Below, one piece after another: positions 25,738 to 34,382 of a stretch of 64,000 nt of DNA. Under the pieces are notes generated by a model. It was not told where the DNA came from, searched no databases, and worked only from the letters and a program-made list of their open reading frames with translations. Position 1 is the stretch's first letter, and the number at the start of each line of letters is the position of its first letter. The translations under genes and the position numbers were made by a program. The DNA lies in contig OZ241366.1 in NCBI GenBank assembly GCA_965199905.1, positions 1,302,001 through 1,366,000 on the forward strand, given 5' to 3'. This stretch comes from Ilyomonas sp965199905 (GTDB lineage: Bacteria > Bacteroidota > Bacteroidia > Chitinophagales > Chitinophagaceae).

Positions 25738-28700
25738 TTATTGCGCCAGCGAAATACGTATTTGCAAACCAGCCCTTGTATTGGTAATGGGTGCCGATGT
25801 GGAAATATATGGAATGGTTCGCTGCTGATCGAAATACAATTGCAGGTTGATGCGGTTGTTCAGCACATAATCAATAGAAGGCTGAAGGCTGATCACCTTT
25901 TGACCACCCGTACTATATGCTGTCGGGAAATCAATACGGCTGTTGCTTTGCGCATCATCACGAACAGAAAAATCAAGACGGATATTCAAATCATTGCCTG
26001 TTCCGTTTTGCTGTGGATCCAGCTTTTTAAAGCCCGGCAATTTGAACGGCAGGTTCACATTCTTTTTGCGAATGCTGGCACCCAACACAATCTCTTTACT
26101 ATTGACTTCGCTTAACTGGTAATCAACCAAACTTAAACTCAACTGCCGGCTGCGCTTATACTGAAAATTAATGTTTGTTTGATTCACCGTTGTAACATCA
26201 ATACCAAACAATGGACTAAACTGCTCAGATATTGTGATGTTTGGAACGAGGAAGAACGGAACAAAGTTTCCTGATGTCGCATCAATAAATCCCGGCGTAC
26301 CGTAATGGAACGGATCATAGAAGTTGAGCGCGCTGTTAAAGCTGTTCATGCTTAACTGCCCGTTATAACCATGTGTAAGCGAGATGTTCGAGAAAATATT
26401 GGCCAGTGCCGGAACCTTCGTTAAGCCCGTATAAGTTACGCGCCAGTTTGGCAACGGCTTTATACCTCTGAACGGATTCGTTTTAATATTTGAATTATCC
26501 TGGCTGATCAGTTTTACATTATTCGGATCCTTGTTGGTGTAAGACGCAAGGAAAGCCGGGATCAACACATCCTGAGAATTGCGACCATAACCCGTTGCGT
26601 AGCCATCGGATGTTTTCGTTCCATCATAATACTTATTTCTTGCCGCCAAACGATTAGAGATGGTATTGCGATAATCTTCGAAGCGGGTGAATATCTCTGA
26701 AATCTGTGTTGGATCATGCTTCGCAAATAAAGTTTGGAAACTGATATACGAAACACTAAAGCCACCACTTGCATACGGACTTAAATGTGCAAAGTTGTTA
26801 CCTGTTCCCGTTGTATCTTTAAACAACTGGTTGTAATCTTTATTGAAACTTTTATCAACATTTACGTCAATAATAAATTCCGGTATCGGCTCAAGCTGGG
26901 CAGTAATATTAAGCCGCTGTTCAAATGTTTGCCTATAAAGCAAATTGAATGTTGAGTCTCGCGTCAGCGCACCTTGCGCTGCTTTTTTATCCAGCCATGC
27001 ATCATCCGGCTGTTTACCAAACACATAATCCATTCCCGGCTGCATGGTGTTGAAGTTGTTGCCAAGAATTCGCGATGTATCGATAAAGCCCGGCACGCGG
27101 CTATAGTAGTTTTCGCTATAATTAGCCGAAGCTCGTTTTACCATCGTTAATAAACGTCCGCCGGTTTGTGCCAGCGTTCCTATTTCCATAGGTTCGTTCA
27201 AATTTGCCTGGCGGGCAGCTTTGCGGGCATCACGTTTTTGACGGCGCCATGTACGCAAAGCTTCTTTCTTCTTTATTCCTTTCAGGTCTTTTACTACATC
27301 TGCTCTTGAGCGCTGGCTACTGTCAAAGCTTTTTTCTGCTTTCGCTTCGTCGGCCGGATTGGTGCGCTTTGGAGCTTTTGGTGCAGATGGTGTATTAACA
27401 GCATTCAGGAAATGCGACTTGGCATACAACCGGGTGAAATCAAACTCACCATTCAACGCATTTTGTTGTCCGTTCTCTATTGAGTTGCCTAAGTTTACAG
27501 CTATTAAACTCGCGCCTATCCAGCTATAGTTTGTTGAAAAATTATAGCGTGCTGTAATCCAGTCTGCGAATGGCAATTTGCTTAGCGGAATATTATAGCT
27601 AACCGTTGCTCGCTGCTGGTAAAGTGTGTTTCTTCCGCCTTTCCAGAAGTTACTGCTCACACTATCGCGTTTTACTTTCGTGTCAATTTTTCCGGGTGGC
27701 TCATCTATACGGGCGAAATTGGTGGCACTGAAATCAAAGTTCACACTGCGCGTCAAGTCCCACCGGGCATTGTAGTAACGATCAAAGGTGAAATACTTAT
27801 CGTAAGTAGTATCTACGTGGTCAATTTTATCATCAACACCTACATTCACAATCCTTGGTACATACTGCCCAAACTGGCGGGCAATGTCTGTACGGAAACT
27901 TAGTAAAGAAGGATTGACATTAAAATTAAAGTCGCGCGCCAAAGCAAACCATGGACTTTTGTTCCTGATCAGCCTTTTGAACGGTTCCTTAAATTTTGGC
28001 TGGCTATTATAAGTGTATCCAAAACCGCCACGCTGTTTCGTTACTTTATTAAGGCTTATGATTGGCGTCGTCTGATCGATTTGTGTAAATGAATAACTGA
28101 AATCAAAATTGCTCAGGCTCCATAATTTCGGGTTCATGCCTGGCTGCGCCAGCCGCACATTGGTGAAGTTAAGCGTCTTGATTGTTGTTTGATCTAAGGC
28201 AGACTTTCGCAGTGAATCTTTATTTTGAACGATACCAAGCTTGTATTTGTATTTCACATCCAGATCATATGGATCGTACTCGGGTGTTAGTATAGTTTTA
28301 TTAATGCCGGCATACACTGGTATTGTTATCCCTAATTTTTTGGGTAATAAACGCCCGGCATCTATGTTCAGCGCGGCATCATATTGAAGCATTCCGTTTC
28401 GCGCGCGTTCATTCACGCGCTGCTCAATGCCGCCCCAGCCTTGCGAATAGGTATTGGCTGAAACAGATAAAGTTCCCAGGTCTGCCAATTGCATATCTAC
28501 ACGACCTAAAGCCGCATAGCCTCCATGTTCATCAAGCTCTGATAACCGCAATTCATTTACCCATACTTCTGCGCTGATGGCTTTATTATCATCTTTCGGA
28601 TTTTCAACACCAATTAAGAAACCACGTACTTCGCCTAAGTTCGGATTGCCGAGAATTGAATATGTTTTGTCTCCTACTTGTTCGCGAAAAATCTTCCCTA

Positions 28701-31700
28701 CGTCGACTTGAGATGAATTTCGGCGCAGCTTCAATTGCACCAAATCATTAAGTGCAAAATCAAGATTGTTTAGTTCCGGCCAGATTGCTTCTGCACCCGT
28801 TGTTCCCCAGGGCGTAACCTCCAGCGGAATTTTTATTTCGTAATAGTTATTCAGAAAATCCTGGCCAATCCGGATGACAGCATTTACCTGCTTGCTTTGT
28901 ACATCCTGCGTACGGAACGATTCAGCGTGAATAAACATAGATAGTCTTCCGTATTGCCGCATATCAAGGTTCACCGTTTTGAATACGGCGCGTGTATCAC
29001 CTTCGGCTAAGTTTTGAACACGAAGGCTCATCGATTGCTCGTTTGCCAAAAGGTTAATACCATTGTTGCTCAGCGATTGCACACGCTCAATGCCCGGCGG
29101 AATTTTATATGGTATCGGTGCACGTGCACTGTTCTCTTCAAGGTTTACAGCCAGCACGTCGAAAGTCGTGTTTGCATTGGCAGGCAATGGTGTATAAGAG
29201 CCAATTGTGTCCAGCTCATAAGTGAAGTTTCTCCATTGATTTCTTACAAGATCCAAAGAAGCAAAACGCATAACAACCGAATCTTCAAAACCCGTCATGT
29301 ACATACGGATGAAACGAATGGATTTAAAATCCGGTATGTTACCAATTTTCGCTGTAAACTCATTGATAGGAACGCGGAAAAGATACCAATCTTCCGGAGC
29401 CGACTGACCGTTCGCCAGCTTGGGCGTGATCGTTCTTTTATCGGTGATATATTTAGTTAAACCCACGTCCATACCGGGTTTCAGATCAACTTCATATTCA
29501 TAATACTCTTCTGTTTCATTCAAGGTATTATCCCGGTTCAGGTCTTCGTTATCTGGGTACAATGTAGCCGCCGAAGAATACACGGAAGAGGCTGACGATA
29601 CCGGTGAATTTCCCTGCTGGTTATTATAGAATTTATATCGCTCAAGAATGCCGGTATTGCTGGCGTCATACTTTGCATCCCGATACCAGACATAGTTATC
29701 ATTGGAAGGATCCTGGTTGGCTCTTTGATAAAGAGCCGAGCCGGCTCCGAAATTGCTGGCAATTGTATCTAAATATCCTTTTCTTACAATGCGCTCAGAG
29801 TCATCCGTTAAACCATCAAAACCTACATCCTGGTAAGGACGATCTTCCGGCGTGTTGCTGAATGCATTGGTTACCTGTATGGGATTAAGAGGCGTTTTGC
29901 CCCATATAGAACTATTGTCAATCGTTGCCGGTTGATTAGGCGTATTCAAACCGTTCTCATAAAAGCGCCTGCCATCTTTCAGCACATCTTCACTGATGTT
30001 TCCAAGGTCGATATATAATTTACCACCGCTGCTGGACGGCTTTTTAATAAACGGATTTTGTACCCAAAACTCAATGAACTGAACGTTGCCGGTAACGAAA
30101 TCTGTTTGGTCAATGCTGCGCATGATACCGCCCCAGCGTTTACCGGGATTCAGTAATTTTCCTGCGGGCGTTATTTGTGACGGTCTTGTTTCATAGTTGT
30201 ATTGTCCCGGATCGGTTGGATAATATGCAACATCGAAAGTTGTGCTTTGCACGTCTGTAATGTTAGTCGTGCGTTGCGGGAATAGCTCATTCGTGTACAC
30301 CGTTCTTACCTGCGGGTCGCTTAATGCATCCAGATCGCGGCGCAGCGGATTGCTCGGGCTGTTCTTATCCTGCAATACCGGCTCAATATTATACCACGCC
30401 AGGCGCGCCCTGTTTTTTCCGTAATCCAGATTGTTGTCTAATGTTGCTTCAGGGAATAAACCATTGCCTGCCGGAGTAGAAGCCATCGCCCAGGATACAA
30501 GCGGATAACGTAAATCGACATTGCTGGTGCTGCCTTCAAAGTCATCTATATATATCAGTCCATTATCTCCTTTACCAATCTGCGATGGATGTCCGGGTTT
30601 TAATACGGCAGCTTCGCCGTAAGCGTTAATGGTACTTATAGCGGTCGTGGTATAAAAAGGCAACCTGTCAAGCAAGCGCGTTAAGCCCGGCAGTTCTGAA
30701 CGGTAATTGAAATCCACGCCATACATTGCGTTGTTAATTGGATCTTCACCGTAATTCATTTTGGTAAAATAAGGCCTCTCGCTGATACGCTCCATTGTAG
30801 CGCCAATGGTCAGTTTATTGCTGGCAATATAATCTGCCCGCAATCCTAAAAAGCTACGCTGCTGCAAGCCAAAGTTTGCATTATTTTCAAAACCCACACT
30901 TACAGGCACACCTGAATTGATGATTGCCTGGTTGATTATTTTAAGTGTTCCGAGGTTGTAATCAACAATGTAATCTGTATTTTCCAACAGGGTTTGCCCG
31001 CCGGCCGTTACCGTTACCGAACCCTGCGGAATATTGAAACCACCGAGATAAATGTCTGTGTTAGAACTGCCTTTTACTGTGCCCTGCAATAAATACCGGT
31101 TCAGGTTGGCATACGTTTGCGCTATGGCTTTGATGGAATCATAAAGCTGCGAATAGACGTATTGACTCCTGATATCAGGTCCTTGGTTTTTGAAAGCAGT
31201 ATCCGCCAAATCGTTACCAAAAGGCTCCAGCACAGGAAAAATGATTTTGCCTTGCTGAGATAAAACCGTAAAACTGTCTACATAATCAAATTGCCCATCG
31301 GGCACAGCGTCATTTCGGTTGTTCAACCGATCTAATCGTAACAATGACAGCAAAGGTTTGCCGGTTACATCATCATCAGTTTCCGGCAAGTATCTTTTCA
31401 AGCCACCACTTGGTTCTTCGTAGTAAATATTCAGTTTGAATTCATCGCGCGTTAAACCGTTTACATCCAGCGAATACACGTTCTTCATCATCAAATCCCA
31501 GATGGGAAGATTCACACGTTGCGAAGTGGCTTTCAATAATTTCAAAAACAATACTTTCTGAACGCCTTGGGTTGAATCAACCGATACATCCTGTGCAAAT
31601 TCTCCAACCTGATAAACTTTTCCGTTATAGCTGTATTGATAAGCCACACCGAGCACTTCGTCGGGTTGCAATTGCTGGTATAATGAAACGAAGCCTGCCT

Positions 31701-33018
31701 GCTGGTTGAAATAATATTCAGTTGGCAATAACTGGCGGGCGAATGTTTTTTCATAATCTTCTACCGGCTTTAAACCCAATGCAACCAACCGGCTGTTGAC
31801 GATGGAAGACATGCGGAATGAGGAATCTCGGCTGATATTATTATACAAATCGTTTGCGCCGTTTTGCGGAAGTGTGTTAGTAGTGAGAGAATGAACGACT
31901 CCGGTATTATAAGGCGCATTTTCACCCAGGTCCATCAATCCCACAACTGTTCTTGCCTGCGTAGTGGTGCCGGTACGGTTTGTTACCCAAACTTCAACAC
32001 GTAATATTTGCACCTGGCTATTTACCACCGGCAGATTTGCCATGGTTTTATTATAGTTGTTCCGGAAGTATTGACCCATTAGAAAGTTGCGGTTCTCATC
32101 ATAATCATCCAGCGTTTTATTGATTTGCTGAGATAAGCCGCCGCCCTGTAAAGTGATTGATTGCCGCTGTGAACGTTCTGTAGCCAGCGCTGCCGTAACG
32201 AATAACTTTCCAAACTGAAGTTGTGTTTTAAGGCCAAACAGGCTTTGCACGCTGCTCATCAGTGTGCCTTTCGTTTGGAACGACATGTTGCCCGCCTCGA
32301 TAGACTTCAGCATTTCATCATCCTTGCCTTTATAATCCAGCTTTAGTTGTTGCTGGAAATCGAAATTGGCAAGTGTATTATAAGCAATAGGAAGCTTTAA
32401 TTTATTACCAATGTTTGCCAGCACGTTTACATTGGCATCCATATCAAAATCGAACCCGCCATTTTTGCGTGCACGTTCCGATAAGGTTGGGTTTTTTATA
32501 TTTTGCCCCTGGTAACCCAAACGCAGATCCACATTGCCCTGTGGCTTGATGGTTACCTTTAATCCACTGGAATCGAGCCCGAAAATGCGATCGAATAAAG
32601 ACGGATACACCTGCATAGGCGGCCGCTTTGTTTTCTGGTTTAAATAGGAAAGCGTTTGCGAGCGCTCGCGAAAATAATCCTGCTCTGCCTGCCGGTTTTG
32701 CAATTGCCAAAACTCCTGGTAGCTTAAAGAAGTTGGCTTGCGATAATAGGTGTTGCCAATCTTCTCAATAATATAATACTCCTTTGTTTTCGGATCGTAT
32801 TGAATGTCCTGTTTTACCACGCCGCTATCCGATAAATAAAACGGATTGTTGTTGCGATAAGTAAAACGGTCGCCACGACGGTCACGAATCGGATACCGTA
32901 AAGAATCAGATTTTTTTCGGTTTGTACTATCTCCGTTTTGGGCAAAAGATTGCATGCCGCAGAGCATCATCACAACAGCCAGCCAGTAAAAACGAAAACG
33001 TAAAGTTAGTTGCGCCAA
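25738..33018 (-). CDS. sprA: Type IX secretion system outer-membrane translocon SprA (Sov)
   Basis: SprA forms the very large outer-membrane beta-barrel through which T9SS cargo and gliding adhesins leave the cell. The 2426-residue product fits the family, whose members are about 2300-2500 residues. Translation starts at a TTG (33018), followed by a signal peptide with Arg-rich n-region and core WLAVVMMLCGMQSFAQ; no ATG precedes the hydrophobic core. Long barrel-like strands run through the whole protein (for example NVDLRLGYQGQNI near 165 and RAGLQIRISLAQ at the C-terminus). A Lys/Arg-rich insertion near residues 1900-1950 lies in a loop region. It follows ruvA by 42 bp, the conserved Bacteroidota order. 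It implies a T9SS elsewhere in the genome. Confidence 0.95.
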   Translation of the reverse strand: MAQLTLRFRFYWLAVVMMLCGMQSFAQNGDSTNRKKSDSLRYPIRDRRGDRFTYRNNNPFYLSDSGVVKQDIQYDPKTKEYYIIEKIGNTYYRKPTSLSYQEFWQLQNRQAEQDYFRERSQTLSYLNQKTKRPPMQVYPSLFDRIFGLDSSGLKVTIKPQGNVDLRLGYQGQNIKNPTLSERARKNGGFDFDMDANVNVLANIGNKLKLPIAYNTLANFDFQQQLKLDYKGKDDEMLKSIEAGNMSFQTKGTLMSSVQSLFGLKTQLQFGKLFVTAALATERSQRQSITLQGGGLSQQINKTLDDYDENRNFLMGQYFRNNYNKTMANLPVVNSQVQILRVEVWVTNRTGTTTQARTVVGLMDLGENAPYNTGVVHSLTTNTLPQNGANDLYNNISRDSSFRMSSIVNSRLVALGLKPVEDYEKTFARQLLPTEYYFNQQAGFVSLYQQLQPDEVLGVAYQYSYNGKVYQVGEFAQDVSVDSTQGVQKVLFLKLLKATSQRVNLPIWDLMMKNVYSLDVNGLTRDEFKLNIYYEEPSGGLKRYLPETDDDVTGKPLLSLLRLDRLNNRNDAVPDGQFDYVDSFTVLSQQGKIIFPVLEPFGNDLADTAFKNQGPDIRSQYVYSQLYDSIKAIAQTYANLNRYLLQGTVKGSSNTDIYLGGFNIPQGSVTVTAGGQTLLENTDYIVDYNLGTLKIINQAIINSGVPVSVGFENNANFGLQQRSFLGLRADYIASNKLTIGATMERISERPYFTKMNYGEDPINNAMYGVDFNYRSELPGLTRLLDRLPFYTTTAISTINAYGEAAVLKPGHPSQIGKGDNGLIYIDDFEGSTSNVDLRYPLVSWAMASTPAGNGLFPEATLDNNLDYGKNRARLAWYNIEPVLQDKNSPSNPLRRDLDALSDPQVRTVYTNELFPQRTTNITDVQSTTFDVAYYPTDPGQYNYETRPSQITPAGKLLNPGKRWGGIMRSIDQTDFVTGNVQFIEFWVQNPFIKKPSSSGGKLYIDLGNISEDVLKDGRRFYENGLNTPNQPATIDNSSIWGKTPLNPIQVTNAFSNTPEDRPYQDVGFDGLTDDSERIVRKGYLDTIASNFGAGSALYQRANQDPSNDNYVWYRDAKYDASNTGILERYKFYNNQQGNSPVSSASSVYSSAATLYPDNEDLNRDNTLNETEEYYEYEVDLKPGMDVGLTKYITDKRTITPKLANGQSAPEDWYLFRVPINEFTAKIGNIPDFKSIRFIRMYMTGFEDSVVMRFASLDLVRNQWRNFTYELDTIGSYTPLPANANTTFDVLAVNLEENSARAPIPYKIPPGIERVQSLSNNGINLLANEQSMSLRVQNLAEGDTRAVFKTVNLDMRQYGRLSMFIHAESFRTQDVQSKQVNAVIRIGQDFLNNYYEIKIPLEVTPWGTTGAEAIWPELNNLDFALNDLVQLKLRRNSSQVDVGKIFREQVGDKTYSILGNPNLGEVRGFLIGVENPKDDNKAISAEVWVNELRLSELDEHGGYAALGRVDMQLADLGTLSVSANTYSQGWGGIEQRVNERARNGMLQYDAALNIDAGRLLPKKLGITIPVYAGINKTILTPEYDPYDLDVKYKYKLGIVQNKDSLRKSALDQTTIKTLNFTNVRLAQPGMNPKLWSLSNFDFSYSFTQIDQTTPIISLNKVTKQRGGFGYTYNSQPKFKEPFKRLIRNKSPWFALARDFNFNVNPSLLSFRTDIARQFGQYVPRIVNVGVDDKIDHVDTTYDKYFTFDRYYNARWDLTRSVNFDFSATNFARIDEPPGKIDTKVKRDSVSSNFWKGGRNTLYQQRATVSYNIPLSKLPFADWITARYNFSTNYSWIGASLIAVNLGNSIENGQQNALNGEFDFTRLYAKSHFLNAVNTPSAPKAPKRTNPADEAKAEKSFDSSQRSRADVVKDLKGIKKKEALRTWRRQKRDARKAARQANLNEPMEIGTLAQTGGRLLTMVKRASANYSENYYSRVPGFIDTSRILGNNFNTMQPGMDYVFGKQPDDAWLDKKAAQGALTRDSTFNLLYRQTFEQRLNITAQLEPIPEFIIDVNVDKSFNKDYNQLFKDTTGTGNNFAHLSPYASGGFSVSYISFQTLFAKHDPTQISEIFTRFEDYRNTISNRLAARNKYYDGTKTSDGYATGYGRNSQDVLIPAFLASYTNKDPNNVKLISQDNSNIKTNPFRGIKPLPNWRVTYTGLTKVPALANIFSNISLTHGYNGQLSMNSFNSALNFYDPFHYGTPGFIDATSGNFVPFFLVPNITISEQFSPLFGIDVTTVNQTNINFQYKRSRQLSLSLVDYQLSEVNSKEIVLGASIRKKNVNLPFKLPGFKKLDPQQNGTGNDLNIRLDFSVRDDAQSNSRIDFPTAYSTGGQKVISLQPSIDYVLNNRINLQLYFDQQRTIPYISTSAPITNTRAGLQIRISLAQ

Positions 33019-33060
33019 GGTCAGTCAGCTCATTAGTTAAGTAGATATTGCAGTATAGGC

Positions 33061-33648
33061 CTATAAATTTTTGAGTGATAAACGGATAATTTCTTCCAAA
33101 CCCGTATCGGCAGGTGTTGATCTCATAACCTTTTTTAAAGCTGCTTCGGCTGTATTTCGGGCGATGCCTAATGACAGCATAGCATTTAACGCATCTTGCC
33201 CGATAGTATTGTTTGCCGGAGTGAAAGCCTCGACGGATGATGTATTTTGTTTGCCCAACCTATCTTTTAATTCAACAATCAATCGCTCTGCAGTTTTTCT
33301 TCCGATTCCTTTAATTCCTTCCAGTTGTTTTGCGTCGCCTAACAAAATAGCTTTCACAATTTCGTCAGGCTTCATACCCGATAACATCATACGCGCAGTA
33401 GATGCTCCTACACCGGATACACTAATCAATTGCAGAAATAAATCTTTTTCCGCTGCCTCATGAAAACCGAACAAGGTTTGCCCGTTTTCGGTAATGTGCA
33501 GATAAGTAGCTAATTGCCCGCTGGTATGGTTGCTGATAGCTGAATAGGTATGCAGGCTGATTTGCAATTCGTAACCAATACCATTCACATCAACAATAAC
33601 CTGGGCTGGTGATCTGAAAATAAAATTTCCCCGTACAAAAGCAATCAT
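33061..33648 (-). CDS. ruvA: Holliday junction branch migration protein RuvA
   Basis: RuvA tetramers bind Holliday junctions and load the RuvB motor during recombination repair. The 195-residue length is normal. Domain I begins MIAFVRGNFIFRSP and includes VNGIGYELQIS. Domain II holds two helix-hairpin-helix motifs (LISVSGVGASTARMML near 92-107 and LEGIKGIGRKTAERLIVEL near 126-144). The C-terminal domain III (about 148-195), which contacts RuvB, is present. ruvB and ruvC are not adjacent. It is the first gene of a ruvA-sprA unit, with a TAnnTTTG element 12 bp before the ATG. Confidence 0.97.
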   Translation of the reverse strand: MIAFVRGNFIFRSPAQVIVDVNGIGYELQISLHTYSAISNHTSGQLATYLHITENGQTLFGFHEAAEKDLFLQLISVSGVGASTARMMLSGMKPDEIVKAILLGDAKQLEGIKGIGRKTAERLIVELKDRLGKQNTSSVEAFTPANNTIGQDALNAMLSLGIARNTAEAALKKVMRSTPADTGLEEIIRLSLKNL

Positions 33649-33659
33649 ATCAGTGAGGG

Positions 33660-33667
33660 CAAATGTA
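33660..33667 (-). promoter_or_regulatory. -7 promoter element TACATTTG upstream of ruvA
   Basis: An exact TAnnTTTG match 12 bp before the ruvA ATG on the minus strand, giving a very short leader. It probably drives ruvA-sprA. Confidence 0.55.
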
Positions 33668-33783
33668 TTGTTTTCCGGCTTACGATGTTAAAAATATTAA
33701 CCTCCGGCAACCTTAAAAACATCCTGGAAAATCGTCATCTTATCCATGGCATTATCGTTGTAAAAGAAAGGAAAACATAACGT

Positions 33784-34056
33784 ATGGAAAATAAACAGGA
33801 AACCCGCCAGCCGCAAACCACCGGAGGAAGCGGCAGTGCAGAACAGATTGGCAAAAACCGCGATGAACAAAAGAACCGCGATTTTAGCCTGAGCGATGAC
33901 CAGAAAGCAGATATTGCAAATGATATCAATATTCCAAAAGACCAGATTGCTGATCTTAAAGATTTGGGCGCAGCCAGTGGAAGAGATGATTATGCCGGCG
34001 GTAGTAACGACGGTATGAGTGATGTAAGCACCGATGAACCCACAGATCATTTATAA
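33784..34056 (+). CDS. Small acidic hydrophilic protein 1
   Basis: A 90-residue protein with no hydrophobic segment, rich in Asp, Gln, Lys, Gly and Ser (MENKQETRQPQTTGGSGSAE; later DFSLSDDQKADIANDINIPK). The central DINIPKDQIADLKDLG has helical potential while the ends look disordered. A purine-rich AAGAAAGGAAAA stretch upstream may act as ribosome binding site. It is 23 bp upstream of a second protein of the same character. No family with known function is recognised; proteins like this are often stress-induced in Bacteroidota, which is speculation here. Confidence 0.75.
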   Translation: MENKQETRQPQTTGGSGSAEQIGKNRDEQKNRDFSLSDDQKADIANDINIPKDQIADLKDLGAASGRDDYAGGSNDGMSDVSTDEPTDHL

Positions 34057-34079
34057 TTTTTCATTATAAAATTTATTTT

Positions 34080-34295
34080 ATGCCGAACGATGAAACAAAA
34101 GAAACAAGAGAAGATATTGATGTGAATGCCGATAAGAAACAGGCAAGTGATATTTATAAAAAGTTGCCTGATGATCCTGCTGCATCACAAGATGATTATA
34201 GCGTAAGTACGGCCGATGATAGTTCCGGTGGTCAATATTCAAAAACCGGTACACGCAAGGAAGACAAGCCTGCAGCGAACAGGCAAAGCAATTGA
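34080..34295 (+). CDS. Small acidic hydrophilic protein 2
   Basis: A 71-residue, highly polar protein starting at ATG 34080 (MPNDETKETREDIDVNADKK). Its layout resembles the preceding protein: charged N-terminus, a short helical DIYKKLPDDPAAS segment, then AxxDDY and a Ser/Gly/Asp tail, so the two may be distant paralogues. It lies 23 bp after the first gene on the same strand and is closed by a strong terminator. Probably disordered. Function unknown. Confidence 0.72.
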   Translation: MPNDETKETREDIDVNADKKQASDIYKKLPDDPAASQDDYSVSTADDSSGGQYSKTGTRKEDKPAANRQSN

Positions 34296-34315
34296 AGCAA
34301 ATAATATGTATTGAA

Positions 34316-34347
34316 AAAGGCAGAACAAACATTCTGTCTTTTTTTAT
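34316..34347. terminator. Bidirectional terminator between the small acidic genes and the FUSC gene
   Basis: AAAGGCAGAA (34316-34325), a 6-nt loop, TTCTGTCTTT (34332-34341): a 10-bp stem with one G-T pair, T run on the plus strand and A run before it, so it can end transcripts from both convergent sides. Confidence 0.87.
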
Positions 34348-34382
34348 TTGGGGTAACTGAACTTTTTAAACAAATTTTTTTG

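Noticed and set aside
33697..34050. Hydrophobic, cysteine-rich 117-residue frame antisense to the small acidic gene
   Set aside because: It is the complement of an Asp/Lys/Gln-rich coding sequence; the plus strand has a better start and a terminator.
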